This document shows positions 16,664 to 27,167 of a stretch of 64,000 nucleotides of DNA, piece by piece (the first letter of the stretch is position 1; each line of letters begins with the position of its first letter). The DNA is taken from the NCBI RefSeq assembly GCF_002838765.1, contig NZ_CP025120.1:744001-808000 (forward strand), read 5' to 3'. Below the pieces are notes generated by a model. The model was not told the origin of the DNA. It searched no databases and was given only the letters and a program-made list of their open reading frames with translations. The DNA comes from Kangiella profundi. Lineage in GTDB: Bacteria > Pseudomonadota > Gammaproteobacteria > Enterobacterales > Kangiellaceae. The position numbers were made by a program, and so were the translations under genes.

Positions 16664-17968
16664 ATGCAGCAAAAAATTACAGAATGGCTGAAAAATCATG
16701 GCGTTGAGTTTTCGGACATAACAGCGCTTGCTTCAGTATTGGGGCTTATCGTCCTGATATCTGTAGTGGTTCACTTGATTCTACATCGTGTGGTTCTGCG
16801 CTTTGTGGAGAATAGAGCTCGCCAGTCCAAGAAGCTTTGGAAGCGCTCTTTATTCGAAAATAAGCTGTTTAACCGCTTTGCTCTGATGATTCAGGGTATC
16901 ATAATCTATATTCAGGCGGGACTCTGGTTAATGCCAGAATCTATTGTCTTGAACTGGATTCAGACCATTACCCTGTTGTGGATCCAGCTCTTTGCCTTGC
17001 TAACCATCTTCTCGTTTTTAGATGCGCTTTATTTAATGGGGCAAAAGAAAACTGAAGCCAAGGCATTGCCACTAAAAGGTATATTCCAGAGCATTAAAAT
17101 TGTGGCGGTGTTGGTAGTCGCCATTTTGGCTATTTCAATTTTAGCCGGAAAATCTCCAATACTGATTCTGAGTGGCTTAGGGGCCATGACGGCAGTAGTT
17201 ATGTTAGTGTTCAAGGATCCTATTCTTGGTCTGGTTGCGGGCATTCAACTATCTGCCAATGATATGCTGGAAGTGGGTGACTGGCTGGAAATGCCGCAAT
17301 ATGGTGCTGATGGTGATGTGATTGAAATTGGACTGACAACGGTCAAAGTTCAGAATTGGGATAAGACCATTACTACCATTCCAACCTATGCCTTAATTTC
17401 AAACTCATTCAAAAACTGGCGCGGAATGATGGAGTCGGGTGGGCGACGGATCAAGCGTTCGGTGCTGATTGATTCCAGCAGCGTTGAGTTTTTATCCGAT
17501 CAGGTTATTGAGAAATTAAGTAAGTCAAAGTTATTAGCTCCTTATCTCCAGCAGAAACTTGATGAAGTCAAAAAGTACAATGAAGAGAACGGGGTGGATA
17601 TGTCCTTAAGAATTAATGGTCGTCGTTTGACCAATCTTGGGACTTTCAGAGCTTATTTATTGAATTATCTAAAAAATCACGCTCAAATCCATCAAGAGCT
17701 GACTTTAATGGTTCGTCAGCTAGAAGCTTCTGCCAATGGGATTCCTTTGGAAATTTATGCCTTTACCAAGACTACTGACTGGGCTGTTTATGAGGGCATT
17801 CAGTCAGATATTTTTGATCATATTTTTGCGGTGCTGCCTGAATTTGGCCTGAGAGTGCATCAGTCACCAACTGGCTATGACGTCAGATCTCTGGCATTTG
17901 CCAGGGATGGAAGGGGACATGATCAACCAGCAACTGGGGCAAAAGCTGAACAAAATAAATCCAGCTAA
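16664..17968 (+). CDS. Mechanosensitive channel of the YbdG/MscM type
   Basis: A 434 aa MscS-family membrane protein, protecting cells against sudden hypo-osmotic stress. About four or five hydrophobic segments span residues 20-185. The last is the pore helix region GLGAMTAVVMLVFKDPILGL, followed by the MscS beta domain (DMLEVGDWLEMP, GDVIEIGLTTVKVQNWD, ITTIPTYALISNSFKNWR) and a long cytoplasmic C-terminus. Length and the GDWLEMP segment match E. coli YbdG (415 aa) rather than small MscS. Probably single-gene; a hairpin/promoter region separates it from prfC. No clear ribosome binding site precedes ATG 16664. Confidence 0.88.
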   Translation: MQQKITEWLKNHGVEFSDITALASVLGLIVLISVVVHLILHRVVLRFVENRARQSKKLWKRSLFENKLFNRFALMIQGIIIYIQAGLWLMPESIVLNWIQTITLLWIQLFALLTIFSFLDALYLMGQKKTEAKALPLKGIFQSIKIVAVLVVAILAISILAGKSPILILSGLGAMTAVVMLVFKDPILGLVAGIQLSANDMLEVGDWLEMPQYGADGDVIEIGLTTVKVQNWDKTITTIPTYALISNSFKNWRGMMESGGRRIKRSVLIDSSSVEFLSDQVIEKLSKSKLLAPYLQQKLDEVKKYNEENGVDMSLRINGRRLTNLGTFRAYLLNYLKNHAQIHQELTLMVRQLEASANGIPLEIYAFTKTTDWAVYEGIQSDIFDHIFAVLPEFGLRVHQSPTGYDVRSLAFARDGRGHDQPATGAKAEQNKSS

Positions 17969-17982
17969 TTGCCGTTCAAACT

Positions 17983-18017
17983 ATGACAACGGGCGGCAAA
18001 CGCTTATAATTGCCGCC
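17983..18017 (+). promoter_or_regulatory. prfC promoter overlapping a hairpin
   Basis: ATGACA (17983-17988) and TATAAT (18005-18010) are 16 bases apart, 45 bases before the prfC start. The -10 is flanked by an 8-bp inverted repeat, GGCGGCAA (17992-17999) and TTGCCGCC (18010-18017), followed by TTATT, which could also end transcription of the channel gene. The same design, a palindrome around TATAAT, appears at 3802-3830. Confidence 0.55.
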
Positions 18018-18054
18018 TTATTGCTTCCGCCCATGTTTTACCTAAGAGAGTCGC

Positions 18055-19644
18055 ATGTCGAAAACTGATTCAAAACTCGTGTCTCAAATTGAGAATCGCC
18101 GTACTTTTGCCATTATTTCACACCCGGATGCCGGTAAAACGACCATTACCGAAAAGGTTTTGTTGTTCGGAAACCAGATCCAGGAAGCCGGCGTAGTAAA
18201 AGGGCGTGGTGGTAAGCATGCGACTTCAGACTGGATGGAGCTGGAAAAACAGCGTGGTATTTCGGTTACTACTTCGGTGATGCAGTTTCCTTACGGTGGC
18301 CGTACTGTCAACCTGTTGGATACTCCAGGACACGAGGACTTCTCTGAGGATACTTATCGAACTTTAACTGCCGTTGATTCGGCGTTGATGGTTATTGATG
18401 CGGCAAAGGGTGTGGAAGCCAGAACCATTAAGTTGATGGAAGTTTGTCGCTTACGTGATACCCCTATCATTACCTTTATGAACAAGATGGATCGCGATAT
18501 TCGTGATCCAATTGAGCTGCTGGATGAAGTTGAAGATGTCTTAAAAATTAACTGCTCCCCAGTAACCTGGCCCATCGGCATGGGTAAGCAGTTCAAAGGT
18601 GTTTACCATATCCTTGAAGATAAGACCTACCTTTACCAATCTGGTCAGGGTCACAAGATTCAGGAAGAGCGGATCATTGAAGGTTTGGATAACCCGGAAC
18701 TTGATGAAGCTGTGGGCTATCTGGCTAACGATTTACGTGAAGAGTTAGAGCTTGTACAGGGCGCCAGCCACGAGTTTGATTTACAGGAATTTCTGGAAGG
18801 TAAGCTAACGCCAGTCTTTTTCGGTACGGCACTGGGTAACTTCGGGGTTAACCATATGCTGGATGGCCTGGTTAAATGGGCTCCTTCACCATTAGCCCGT
18901 GAGGCGGATGAGCGTATGGTTGAGGCGACCGAGCCAACCTTTTCTGCCTTCGTTTTCAAGATTCAGGCCAACATGGATCCACAGCACCGCGACCGTATTG
19001 CTTTCGCCAGAATTTGCAGTGGTAAGTACACCAAAGGGATGAAAATGCGTCATGTGCGTTTAAACCGTGATATGACGGTCAGCAATGCGTTGACCTTCCT
19101 GGCTGGTGATCGTGAGCATCTCGAAGAAGCCTATGCTGGCGATATCATCGGTTTGCATAATCATGGCACCATTCAAATTGGTGATACCTTTACTGAAGGC
19201 GAGGTTATGAAGTTTAAGGGCATTCCAAACTTCGCTCCTGAATTGTTCCGTCGCGTTCGTCTACGCGACCCTTTGAAGAATAAAGCGCTTATCAAAGGTT
19301 TGGTTCAGTTATCCGAAGAAGGTGCAACTCAGGTGTTCCGCCCGCAAAATTCAAATGACCTTGTGCTTGGTGCGGTCGGTGTGCTGCAGTTTGATGTGGT
19401 TGCGCATCGCCTCAAAAACGAATATAAAGTGGAATGTATCTATGAGCAGGTAAATGTCTCAACGGCACGCTGGGTAGAGTGTGACGATGAGAAGAAGTTT
19501 GAAGAGTTCAAGCGTAAGAATGCCGATAACCTGGCTCTGGATGGAGGGGACAACTGGACTTATTTAGCACCGACCATGGTTAATTTGAACTTAGCCATTG
19601 AGCGTTGGCCAGATGTTCGATTCTTTGAAACACGCGAGCACTAG
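18055..19644 (+). CDS. prfC: Peptide chain release factor 3
   Basis: GTPase that recycles RF1 and RF2 from the ribosome after peptide release. At 529 aa it equals the usual RF3 length. The P-loop SHPDAGKTT is at about residues 22-30, followed by [19 protein letters not shown] (switch I), [13 protein letters not shown] and the RF3-specific C-terminal domains. ATG 18055 has AAGAGAG just upstream. It has its own promoter and is followed after 50 bases by a TatD-family gene, as prfC and yjjV lie near each other in enterobacteria. Confidence 0.98.
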   Translation: MSKTDSKLVSQIENRRTFAIISHPDAGKTTITEKVLLFGNQIQEAGVVKGRGGKHATSDWMELEKQRGISVTTSVMQFPYGGRTVNLLDTPGHEDFSEDTYRTLTAVDSALMVIDAAKGVEARTIKLMEVCRLRDTPIITFMNKMDRDIRDPIELLDEVEDVLKINCSPVTWPIGMGKQFKGVYHILEDKTYLYQSGQGHKIQEERIIEGLDNPELDEAVGYLANDLREELELVQGASHEFDLQEFLEGKLTPVFFGTALGNFGVNHMLDGLVKWAPSPLAREADERMVEATEPTFSAFVFKIQANMDPQHRDRIAFARICSGKYTKGMKMRHVRLNRDMTVSNALTFLAGDREHLEEAYAGDIIGLHNHGTIQIGDTFTEGEVMKFKGIPNFAPELFRRVRLRDPLKNKALIKGLVQLSEEGATQVFRPQNSNDLVLGAVGVLQFDVVAHRLKNEYKVECIYEQVNVSTARWVECDDEKKFEEFKRKNADNLALDGGDNWTYLAPTMVNLNLAIERWPDVRFFETREH

Positions 19645-19694
19645 GTCAGTCGACATAAATCCTGTGCTGCAATGGAAAGGGTAGAGAATATAGG

Positions 19695-20492
19695 ATGTTC
19701 AGACCAAAGCGCAAAGAACCTGAAATTAAGTTATTCGACAGTCATTGTCATCTAGACTTCCCGGTTTTTGATAAAGACCGGGATGCCATTCTTAGCACCA
19801 TGCATAAAGTCGGAATCGAGGGTATCCTGATTCCCGGCGTCACACAGGATAAGTGGCGCTACCTGCGACAACTAGCGGCATTAAGACCTGATGTCCATGT
19901 TGCTCTGGGCTTACACCCCATGTTTCTAAAAGAGCATAAAAAACAACACCTACACGATCTTGAATTGGCTGTGACGGTTAATAATCTTTCGGCAATTGGT
20001 GAAATTGGTCTTGACTACTATGAAAAGGAAGCGGATCGAAAGACTCAGATTTCCTTATTCAAGGCACAAATTGAAATTGCTAAGTCAGCTGGCCTTCCAG
20101 TGATTTTGCATGTTCGTAAGTCTCATGAAGATATTCTGCTGTATTTAAAGACTTTGCACTTTGAACACGGCGGCATTGTGCATGCTTATAATGGCAGTAT
20201 GGAGCAGGCAAAGCGCTATCGCGACTTTGGCTTTAAACTCGGTTTTGGCGGTGCCATGACCTACCCAAGAGCGGTAAAACTTCGTGCCTTAGCTGCCGAA
20301 TTGCCTTTATCTGATATAGTTCTGGAAACGGATGCGCCAGATATGAAACCCTATAATTATACAAAAGACCATAACACCCCTCTGAATATCTTTCAGAATT
20401 TCAATAGCTTAGTTGAATTGCGAGAAGAGCCTGCGCATGAAATTGCAACTGCAACGACTCAAAACAGTAAGCAAATATTGGGTATTCAGTAA
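19695..20492 (+). CDS. TatD-family metal-dependent hydrolase (YjjV-like)
   Basis: A 265 aa TIM-barrel metal hydrolase. Metal ligands are visible in DSHCHLDF (about residues 15-22), GEIGLDYY, ILHVRKSH, HAYNGS and LETDAPDM, the full TatD set. Family members act as 3'-5' nucleases or D-aminoacyl-tRNA deacylases; the exact substrate here is unknown. Closeness to prfC suggests the YjjV subfamily. It probably shares the prfC transcript, since only 50 bases separate them and no terminator is seen. Confidence 0.9.
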   Translation: MFRPKRKEPEIKLFDSHCHLDFPVFDKDRDAILSTMHKVGIEGILIPGVTQDKWRYLRQLAALRPDVHVALGLHPMFLKEHKKQHLHDLELAVTVNNLSAIGEIGLDYYEKEADRKTQISLFKAQIEIAKSAGLPVILHVRKSHEDILLYLKTLHFEHGGIVHAYNGSMEQAKRYRDFGFKLGFGGAMTYPRAVKLRALAAELPLSDIVLETDAPDMKPYNYTKDHNTPLNIFQNFNSLVELREEPAHEIATATTQNSKQILGIQ

Positions 20493-20530
20493 GCAAAATC
20501 TCGTTATTTCACATTTATCTAAAGACCCTG

Positions 20531-20590
20531 TTGTTATTGGTTAAGTTTTAAGCTATAACAATTCGCGGTTTGCCTTTAGAAGGCTAACCG
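20531..20590 (+). promoter_or_regulatory. Promoter and 5'-end hairpin of the TonB-dependent receptor
   Basis: TTGTTA (20531-20536) and TATAAC (20554-20559) are 17 bases apart, putting +1 near 20566. A hairpin begins at that point: CGGTT-T-GCCTT (20566-20576), loop TAG, AAGGC-T-AACCG (20580-20590), ten pairs with one T-T mismatch and no T run. It would form the very 5' end of the mRNA and may protect it from decay. No Fur-type box was seen. Confidence 0.55.
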
Positions 20591-20642
20591 TCCTATAGCT
20601 GAAATATAACTAAACATAAACTAACAATAACGGGGTTTAAAA

Positions 20643-23540
20643 ATGGATAAAAAATCTATTTTCCCGCCTGCCAAAAAGCTGATGATCGCCACTGCAGTTC
20701 TTTCTGCGGTGAGCTTTAATAATGCTGTTTTGGCGGCAGAAGAGGAAGAAGCGGAGAGCATTGTTGTAACAGGTTCTCGTATTCGTCAGGCACAAGCTGA
20801 AGGTGCTAATCCGGTAAAAGTCTTAGATAGAGCAACTCTAGATCAATCTGGTTTAAAAACCATTGGCGACATTCTAGCCCAGTTGCCAGGTTCAGGTTCT
20901 GCACTGAATACTCGATTCAATAGTAGTGGTAACTTCGGTTTCCCACCAGATGGTGGTGGTGTAGGCGCTGGTGCAGCTCAGGTTGCATTACGTCACTTGG
21001 ATGCTAAAAGAACATTGGTGCTGGTTGATGGTCAGCGCTGGGTTAACGGTTCTTCAGCATCGGGGGTATCAAACTCTGTTGACTTAAATACGATACCTAT
21101 CAGTATTATCGATCGAGTTGAAATTCTAGAAGATGGCGCTTCATCAATTTACGGTTCTGATGCAATTGCTGGTGTTGTAAATATCATTACTCGTAAAGAT
21201 TTCGAAGGAATGGAGATCAATGCCTATGGTGGCATGTTTGATGAAGGTGATGGTGAAACCGGCCAATTTGATATTTCATTTGGTGCAAACTCAGATCGCC
21301 TGAATGTCTTTTTCAACGTCAGCCATTACGATCAACAGTCAGTAAAAGCACTGGACCGTGAGTTATCAAAAGTGCCTGTACCTTATACTGGCGTAACTCG
21401 TGGTAGTTCTGGTACTCCTCAAGGTCGTTTCTTGTTTGTTGACCCTAACGATCAAGTGAACGACTTGACTATTAACGATGGTGTTACCGGGATTCCTACC
21501 TATGATGTAAGTAACCCCGGTGGTCCTAACGACGACTTCCATGCGTTCACAAACAATGATCGTTTCAATTTCTCAACATACAATTTGTATGTCACACCAA
21601 GTCAACGCACCTCTATCTTTGGTCAGGTGAATTATCAAGTTTCTGATAATGTTAGTTTCTATACTAAGGCCATGTACAATAACCGAAAATCAACAAACCA
21701 GGCTGCTCCCGAGCCAATTTTCATTGGTCCAGATGCTGGCACAGGTGGTTTGGCTGATACGGTCGGTATTCACGAAACCAATCCCTATAACCCATTTGGT
21801 TTTACTCTGGATGAGAATAACTTAATCTTTATTGGACGTCGTCCGTTAGAGGGTGGCCCTCGTGTGTTCAAGCAAAATGTTGATACCACATTTATTGCAA
21901 TGGGCTTTAATGGTAGCTTCATGGCTGGCGATAATGACTATTATTGGGACGTTAACTACAGTCACGGTAAGAATGACGCACAGCAGACCACTTATGGTAG
22001 CTACAATATCCGCCGAATTAAAAATGCCCTTGGACCTTTAGCTGACTGTCAGGCATTAGAAGGTTGTGTGCCATTGAACCTAACCGGTGGTCAGGGTGAT
22101 GGTTCTGGAACTATTACTCGTGAAATGCTGGATTATATTCAGCCTGTCATGACAGATGTCAGCGATAATGTTATTGATACCTTCTCAGCAAACATTTCAG
22201 CGGACCTATTTGAAATGCCTGCAGGTTATTTCTCTTTCGCAGCCGGTATTGAGTCACGCGAGTATCGTGGTTCTTACCAGCCTGATGGGCTGGTTGTTGC
22301 CGGCGAAAGTAATGGTGTTCCATCAACACCAACTCGTGGTGAGTATGACGTTGATGAATATTATGCAGAGTTTAAAGTGCCATTGCTAAAAGATATGGCA
22401 GCGGCCGAAGAGCTAACTTTAACATTGGCTGCTCGCAACTCTGACTACAGTACCTTTGGTTCTGAAACAACAACTAAGTTTGGCGCTCTGTGGCGTGTAA
22501 CTGATGAGTTTATGATTCGTGGTGCTGTATCCGAAGGTTTCCGAGCGCCAAGTATCGGTGAGCTTTATGCCGGTGCTTCACGTTACGATGCAACCCTAAC
22601 TGACCGCTGCTCAAACTATGTTGGTACACAATTCCAAGAAGATTGCGAAGCGTTAGGCATTCCTGACACTTATCAGCAAACTAATCCTCAGATCTCTATC
22701 ACAACTGGTGGTAATCCAGATCTTGATGCAGAGCGTTCTGATAGCACTACTTTTGGTTTCGTTTATAGTCCTGGTTGGGCAGCAGAAGCTGATTGGATCA
22801 ACTCTTTAGATTTCAAAGCTACTTACTACAACCATGAAATTGAAGGTGCTGTGCAGGCAATTGATGCGCAGACTCAGTTGAACCTCTGTATTGAAACTCA
22901 AAACCCTGAGTATTGTAATGGAATTAGCCGCACTGCAGGTGGTGCTATTAATGGCTTCAATAACCGTCTGGTTAATATCGGTGTGATAGAAACCTCTGGT
23001 TACGATTTTAATATAAGCTATGTCAGCCCACAGTATGACTGGGGTACATTGAATGTTGATTGGACGAACACTATCGTCAATGAATACATTGAGGAGTCAT
23101 TAGGACTTCGTGAAGATATCGCTGGTATTGAGCGCAATGACTCTGGTATTCCTGAGTGGAAGTCAATGATTAGTACTACCTGGAAGCGTAATGACTGGAG
23201 TTTAGGTTGGACAATGCGCTATATCGATAGTTTGACTGAATCTTGCTCAGATACTTTGGATAATACACCTAACAGTTTAACTGCTTTAGGTTTATGTTCG
23301 AACCCAGGTGCTACCGATGCTGAATCAACCAATGAGTTAGATTCTCGTTTGTACCACGATCTTCAGTTTACTTATTATCCTGAAATTGATGGTATGGACA
23401 TGGAATTAACCCTTGGTATCAACAATGCACTAAACGAAGATCCACCAGCTTGTTTCAGCTGCTCTCTGAATGGTTATGACCCATCGGTCTACGATCCTGA
23501 AGGTAGCTTCAGCTATCTATCAATTAGAATGAAGTTCTAG
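20643..23540 (+). CDS. TonB-dependent outer membrane receptor
   Basis: A 965 aa outer-membrane barrel with an N-terminal plug that imports a ligand using TonB energy. A signal peptide (about residues 1-31, ending VLAAEE) is followed by the TonB-box-like [10 protein letters not shown]. The plug domain has [10 protein letters not shown] and [20 protein letters not shown]. The long barrel is rich in aromatic and Asn/Gly residues and ends in a terminal Phe (YLSIRMKF). The architecture is that of the large receptors common in marine gammaproteobacteria, which take up peptides, sugars or siderophores. No partner transporter or Fur site is near, so the substrate is unknown. It has its own promoter and terminator. 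Confidence 0.95.
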   Translation: MDKKSIFPPAKKLMIATAVLSAVSFNNAVLAAEEEEAESIVVTGSRIRQAQAEGANPVKVLDRATLDQSGLKTIGDILAQLPGSGSALNTRFNSSGNFGFPPDGGGVGAGAAQVALRHLDAKRTLVLVDGQRWVNGSSASGVSNSVDLNTIPISIIDRVEILEDGASSIYGSDAIAGVVNIITRKDFEGMEINAYGGMFDEGDGETGQFDISFGANSDRLNVFFNVSHYDQQSVKALDRELSKVPVPYTGVTRGSSGTPQGRFLFVDPNDQVNDLTINDGVTGIPTYDVSNPGGPNDDFHAFTNNDRFNFSTYNLYVTPSQRTSIFGQVNYQVSDNVSFYTKAMYNNRKSTNQAAPEPIFIGPDAGTGGLADTVGIHETNPYNPFGFTLDENNLIFIGRRPLEGGPRVFKQNVDTTFIAMGFNGSFMAGDNDYYWDVNYSHGKNDAQQTTYGSYNIRRIKNALGPLADCQALEGCVPLNLTGGQGDGSGTITREMLDYIQPVMTDVSDNVIDTFSANISADLFEMPAGYFSFAAGIESREYRGSYQPDGLVVAGESNGVPSTPTRGEYDVDEYYAEFKVPLLKDMAAAEELTLTLAARNSDYSTFGSETTTKFGALWRVTDEFMIRGAVSEGFRAPSIGELYAGASRYDATLTDRCSNYVGTQFQEDCEALGIPDTYQQTNPQISITTGGNPDLDAERSDSTTFGFVYSPGWAAEADWINSLDFKATYYNHEIEGAVQAIDAQTQLNLCIETQNPEYCNGISRTAGGAINGFNNRLVNIGVIETSGYDFNISYVSPQYDWGTLNVDWTNTIVNEYIEESLGLREDIAGIERNDSGIPEWKSMISTTWKRNDWSLGWTMRYIDSLTESCSDTLDNTPNSLTALGLCSNPGATDAESTNELDSRLYHDLQFTYYPEIDGMDMELTLGINNALNEDPPACFSCSLNGYDPSVYDPEGSFSYLSIRMKF

Positions 23541-23560
23541 TTGTTGCAGGTAAGTTGGGG

Positions 23561-23584
23561 AATGGGGCTTCGGCCCCATTTTTT
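23561..23584 (+). terminator. Terminator of the TonB-dependent receptor
   Basis: AATGGGGC (23561-23568), a TTCG tetraloop, GCCCCATT (23573-23580), then T. A very stable UUCG hairpin. Confidence 0.93.
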
Positions 23585-23666
23585 ATGTCTTGTTGAAGTT
23601 GAACATTGGAAAATACTGCTGTTTGGTTTAATCTGAGCTCATCCTACAGCAAATACTAATGGCATC

Positions 23667-25430
23667 ATGTCCTCAACTTTATCCTCGTTTCAATTATTGG
23701 ATTTATTAAAAAAAGCAAACTGGATTTCCGAGGAGCAATTTCAGGCGTCCAGAATTCACTTGCGACAAGTGAATCCCAAGCTGCATCCTATCGAGCAAGT
23801 TGCCGATCTTTCCTTAACTCGTCACGACGATCACCGAAGCATCATTGATGAGGAGCTGCTCACCCAGTTTGTTGCAAAACTGTATAAGTTACCTTATGAA
23901 AAAATTGATCCGTTAAAAATTGATGTGGATGGCGTAACCAGAGTGATGTCTCTTGCCTATGCACAACGGCATAATATTTTGGTCATTCATGTTGATAAAG
24001 ATGCCGAGGTTGTCAAAGTTGCTGTGATGTATCCTGAAGACTTGTCCTGGCGCGAAAGCCTTGAGCAGGTTTTAAGAATGAAAATCGTGCCGGTGATGGG
24101 CAATCCAGCACTAATTAAACGCTACCAAAAAGAATTTTATCTGCTTTCGGCTTCTGTAAAAGGCGCCAACGACATAAAGCTACAAAAAGATAATACTGTA
24201 ACTAATCTTGAACAGCTCATTGAGCTTAAAGGAGCCGAAGAGGCTGACGCTAATGACCAGCACATTGTTCAGATTGTTGATTGGTTATTGCAGTATGCAT
24301 TTAAAGAGCGAGCCAGTGATATTCACATTGAGCCTAGACGAGAAGTAGGCAGAATACGTTTTCGAATTGATGGTGTTTTACATAAGGTTTATGAACTGCC
24401 CATATCAATCACCCATGCGGTAATCTCACGACTAAAAATTCTTGGTCGCATGGATCTTGCAGAGCGTCGTAAACCTTTGGATGGTCGTGTTAAAACCAAA
24501 AGTCCTGATGGTTCTGAAATTGAACTACGTTTATCGACGCTACCAACTGCTTTTGGTGAAAAATTTGTTGGACGTATTTTTGATCCAACCGTATTAACTC
24601 GTAATTTTGATGAGCTTGGTCTTGAAGCAGAAACTGAAGCGACCTGGCGCGATATGATAAGTCAGCCGACGGGTATTGTTCTGCTTACTGGTCCCACTGG
24701 GTCAGGTAAAACAACAACTCTGTATACATCACTTAAACTGCTGGCCACGCCTGAAGTAAATATCTGTACGATAGAAGACCCTATTGAAATGGTTGATCCA
24801 AACCTTAACCAGATGCAGGTTCACCATGATATTGATTTGGACTTTGCAGCGGGGGTCAGGGCTTTGCTTCGACAGGATCCTGACATCATTATGATAGGTG
24901 AGATTCGTGATAAAGAAACGGCTCAGATGGCGGTGCAGGCAGCTTTGACCGGTCACCTTGTGATATCAACGCTGCACACCAACGATGCACCTTCGGCGAT
25001 GACCCGTCTGATCGAGATTGGTGTTGAGCCCTATTTATTAAATGCAACCATGCTTGGGGTGATGGCACAGCGCCTGGTTCGTACTTTATGCAAATATTGC
25101 AAAGAAGAAGTTTCAACCGATCCCCTGGCGTGGAAAGCTTTGGTAGGAGAAAACCAAAAAGTACCGATGCCTGAAAAAATATTTCACCCCGTTGGCTGTG
25201 ATCGTTGTCGACACACGGGCTATCAGGGACGACAGGGCATTTATGAATTACTAAAAGTCACTGATGATCTTAAAACATTGGTTTATGAAGGGGCACAAAT
25301 TCGTCAATTACGAAAGCAGGGGATTGCCGATGGCATGAACCTACTAAGAGTCAGCGGTGCTTATAAAGTTGCCGCAGGTTTAACAACCATCGACGAAGTT
25401 TTAAGAGTAGCTCCTAGAGATACTAAATAG
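23667..25430 (+). CDS. GspE/PulE/PilB-family ATPase, stand-alone
   Basis: A 587 aa secretion-type ATPase. An N-terminal MshEN-like region (about residues 1-150, of the kind that can bind cyclic-di-GMP) is followed by the catalytic domain. That carries Walker A GPTGSGKTTT at 342-351, the Asp box, Walker B with DIIMIGEIRDKET, and His box STLHTNDAPSA. A four-cysteine zinc knuckle follows (CKYC and CDRC). Such ATPases drive pilus extension or type II secretion, but no inner-membrane partner, pilin or peptidase gene lies nearby. I cannot say which machine it serves. Confidence 0.88.
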   Translation: MSSTLSSFQLLDLLKKANWISEEQFQASRIHLRQVNPKLHPIEQVADLSLTRHDDHRSIIDEELLTQFVAKLYKLPYEKIDPLKIDVDGVTRVMSLAYAQRHNILVIHVDKDAEVVKVAVMYPEDLSWRESLEQVLRMKIVPVMGNPALIKRYQKEFYLLSASVKGANDIKLQKDNTVTNLEQLIELKGAEEADANDQHIVQIVDWLLQYAFKERASDIHIEPRREVGRIRFRIDGVLHKVYELPISITHAVISRLKILGRMDLAERRKPLDGRVKTKSPDGSEIELRLSTLPTAFGEKFVGRIFDPTVLTRNFDELGLEAETEATWRDMISQPTGIVLLTGPTGSGKTTTLYTSLKLLATPEVNICTIEDPIEMVDPNLNQMQVHHDIDLDFAAGVRALLRQDPDIIMIGEIRDKETAQMAVQAALTGHLVISTLHTNDAPSAMTRLIEIGVEPYLLNATMLGVMAQRLVRTLCKYCKEEVSTDPLAWKALVGENQKVPMPEKIFHPVGCDRCRHTGYQGRQGIYELLKVTDDLKTLVYEGAQIRQLRKQGIADGMNLLRVSGAYKVAAGLTTIDEVLRVAPRDTK

Positions 25431-25457
25431 CTTTTGATTGGATACGGTTTAGAGTTC

Positions 25458-25490
25458 AAAGGCTGATGTAAATATCAGCCTTTTATTTTT
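25458..25490. terminator. Bidirectional terminator between the ATPase gene and mltF
   Basis: AAAGGCTGAT (25458-25467) pairs perfectly with ATCAGCCTTT (25474-25483) around GTAAAT, followed by TATTTTT. The minus-strand mltF stop lies at its edge, so the hairpin can serve both converging genes. Confidence 0.85.
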
Positions 25491-27000
25491 CAGTATCATC
25501 TTGAGATTTGTCGCTTTCGGTTTCAGCAAGTGCTTCATCAGTTCCTAGAATGTTTTCTTCATCCTGACCATTGTCACCAATTTCCTCACCTTCCTGCATT
25601 GACTCTGTTTCAGGGTCTACCAGCTCGGAACCACCTGCCTTAGGTTCGGCTACTTGCTTGAGCACCTGATAGTACATGCGGATATTGTTCACGTATTTAA
25701 CTGGCTCATCCCCTCGGGCATACCCATAGCGGGTTCTTGAATACCATTTCTTCTGACGAAGCAGAGGCAGGTATTCTTTAACATCCAGCCACTTATCAGG
25801 ATTGGCTCCGTCACCTTCTGCCAGACGACGTGCATCTTCAAGATGGCCAAAACCCACATTGTATGCAGCCAGTGCAAACCAGGTTCGGTCTGGCTCTTCA
25901 ATACGATCAGGTATCTTTTCTTTAACCAGGCGTAAATAATCTGCTCCGCCTAAAATGCTTTGCTCCGCATCAAGACGGTTTTTAACACCAAGCTGTTTGG
26001 CGGTATTGAGGGTTAGCATCATCAAACCCCTTACGCCGGTTGGAGAGCGGGCGTGAGGTTCCCAGTGAGATTCTTGATAGCCCATGGCGGCCAGCAAACG
26101 CCAGTCCAGGTCATTCGCGGCTGCTTCGTAGAAATAAGGACGATATTTATCCAGTTTGTCTTCTATGGCCCGGAGAAACTCTCGATTGCCAACATAATCG
26201 AATTTGGACAAGTGGCCATAGTAACGCTCTGTCAGGTAGGCCAAAGTTCCGTCACCACGAATTTTTGAGAAAAACTCAATCGCTTTAATATACAAGCTAT
26301 TGTCTGTGCCTTTCGGGAAAGCCCAGGCCAATGGTTCAGGTTCAGATATGCTAAAGGCTACTGCCAGCTCCGGTTGAACCTGGCGAGCCAGCTGCAGCTC
26401 ATTAGAGTCTACAATGGTGTAATCGAAGGTACCGTCCAGCACACCATCTAGCAGGTCCTGTGGCGTCAAATCAGAACGCTCCGTCCAGCTTAAGTTGGGG
26501 TAATCTTGTTGTGCATTCAACAGTTCCTCTGAGTGGGAGCTGTTGGCAACTACGGTCAGGTTTTTATCAACCTGGCTGAAGTCGCGAGGACGATCATTGC
26601 CTTGCTTGTAAACAAGCTTACTGGTTATTTCCTGATAGGGTGGGCCAAAGCGAAGATATTCTTCACGCTGTTTAGTAACTGTTAATCCAGCTGCCGCAAA
26701 ATCAGCTCGACCACTGGAAACTTCACGCAAAATCTTGGCGATATCGTTTTCGGTCACAATCTGAACCCGCACACCGAGTTCATCCGCAAATAACTTTACC
26801 AAATCATATTCAAATCCGCTGAAACCCTCTTCACCGACATACATGGTGGTGGGAGATATGCGAGTATAAACTTTGATGTAACCTTGCTGCTGAACGCTTT
26901 CCAGCTGGTTTTTGGGTTCTTCGGTACAGCTTGTCAGAAACAAAGCAGACACGATAACTAGCGCTAAACCGAGTAACTTAATTGTAAGGCCTTGATTCAT
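25483..27000 (-). CDS. mltF: Membrane-bound lytic transglycosylase MltF
   Basis: Periplasmic muramidase that cleaves peptidoglycan with 1,6-anhydro product. At 505 aa it fits MltF. The N-terminal signal ends in LTSC with lipidation at Cys25, so it is probably an outer-membrane lipoprotein. A type 3 solute-binding domain (about residues 40-265) lies before the SLT lytic domain, whose catalytic Glu310 is in YQESHWEP. The last 55 or so residues are an unusual, strongly acidic tail. It is divergent from purL, an arrangement kept in E. coli. Confidence 0.93.
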   Translation of the reverse strand: MNQGLTIKLLGLALVIVSALFLTSCTEEPKNQLESVQQQGYIKVYTRISPTTMYVGEEGFSGFEYDLVKLFADELGVRVQIVTENDIAKILREVSSGRADFAAAGLTVTKQREEYLRFGPPYQEITSKLVYKQGNDRPRDFSQVDKNLTVVANSSHSEELLNAQQDYPNLSWTERSDLTPQDLLDGVLDGTFDYTIVDSNELQLARQVQPELAVAFSISEPEPLAWAFPKGTDNSLYIKAIEFFSKIRGDGTLAYLTERYYGHLSKFDYVGNREFLRAIEDKLDKYRPYFYEAAANDLDWRLLAAMGYQESHWEPHARSPTGVRGLMMLTLNTAKQLGVKNRLDAEQSILGGADYLRLVKEKIPDRIEEPDRTWFALAAYNVGFGHLEDARRLAEGDGANPDKWLDVKEYLPLLRQKKWYSRTRYGYARGDEPVKYVNNIRMYYQVLKQVAEPKAGGSELVDPETESMQEGEEIGDNGQDEENILGTDEALAETESDKSQDDTEK

Positions 27001-27094
27001 TTAGAAAATTATAATCTCAGCGGTTGTTTGCCAACATTATGACGGCAATAAGCCAAAAAGTGCAAATTAAAGCATTCAATTTCCCCTTTAGGAC

Positions 27095-27139
27095 TTATCA
27101 ATAACAGCCATTTAGAGTAAAATTTGCGCTCTTTCGCAA
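27095..27139 (+). promoter_or_regulatory. purL promoter
   Basis: TTATCA (27095-27100) and TAAAAT (27118-27123) are 17 bases apart. The -10 and what follows, GTAAAATTTGCGCTCTT, is nearly identical to the rpsP promoter region near 48269. TTGCG (27124-27128) and CGCAA (27135-27139) form a small palindrome. No PurR-type operator was seen. Confidence 0.55.
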
Positions 27140-27167
27140 TTCCTCCAGATTTACAGTCGAGATTGGT

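Noticed and set aside
23667..27000. Type IV pilus or type II secretion operon around the ATPase
   Set aside because: Neighbours are a TonB-dependent receptor and mltF; no pilin, inner-membrane or peptidase genes.
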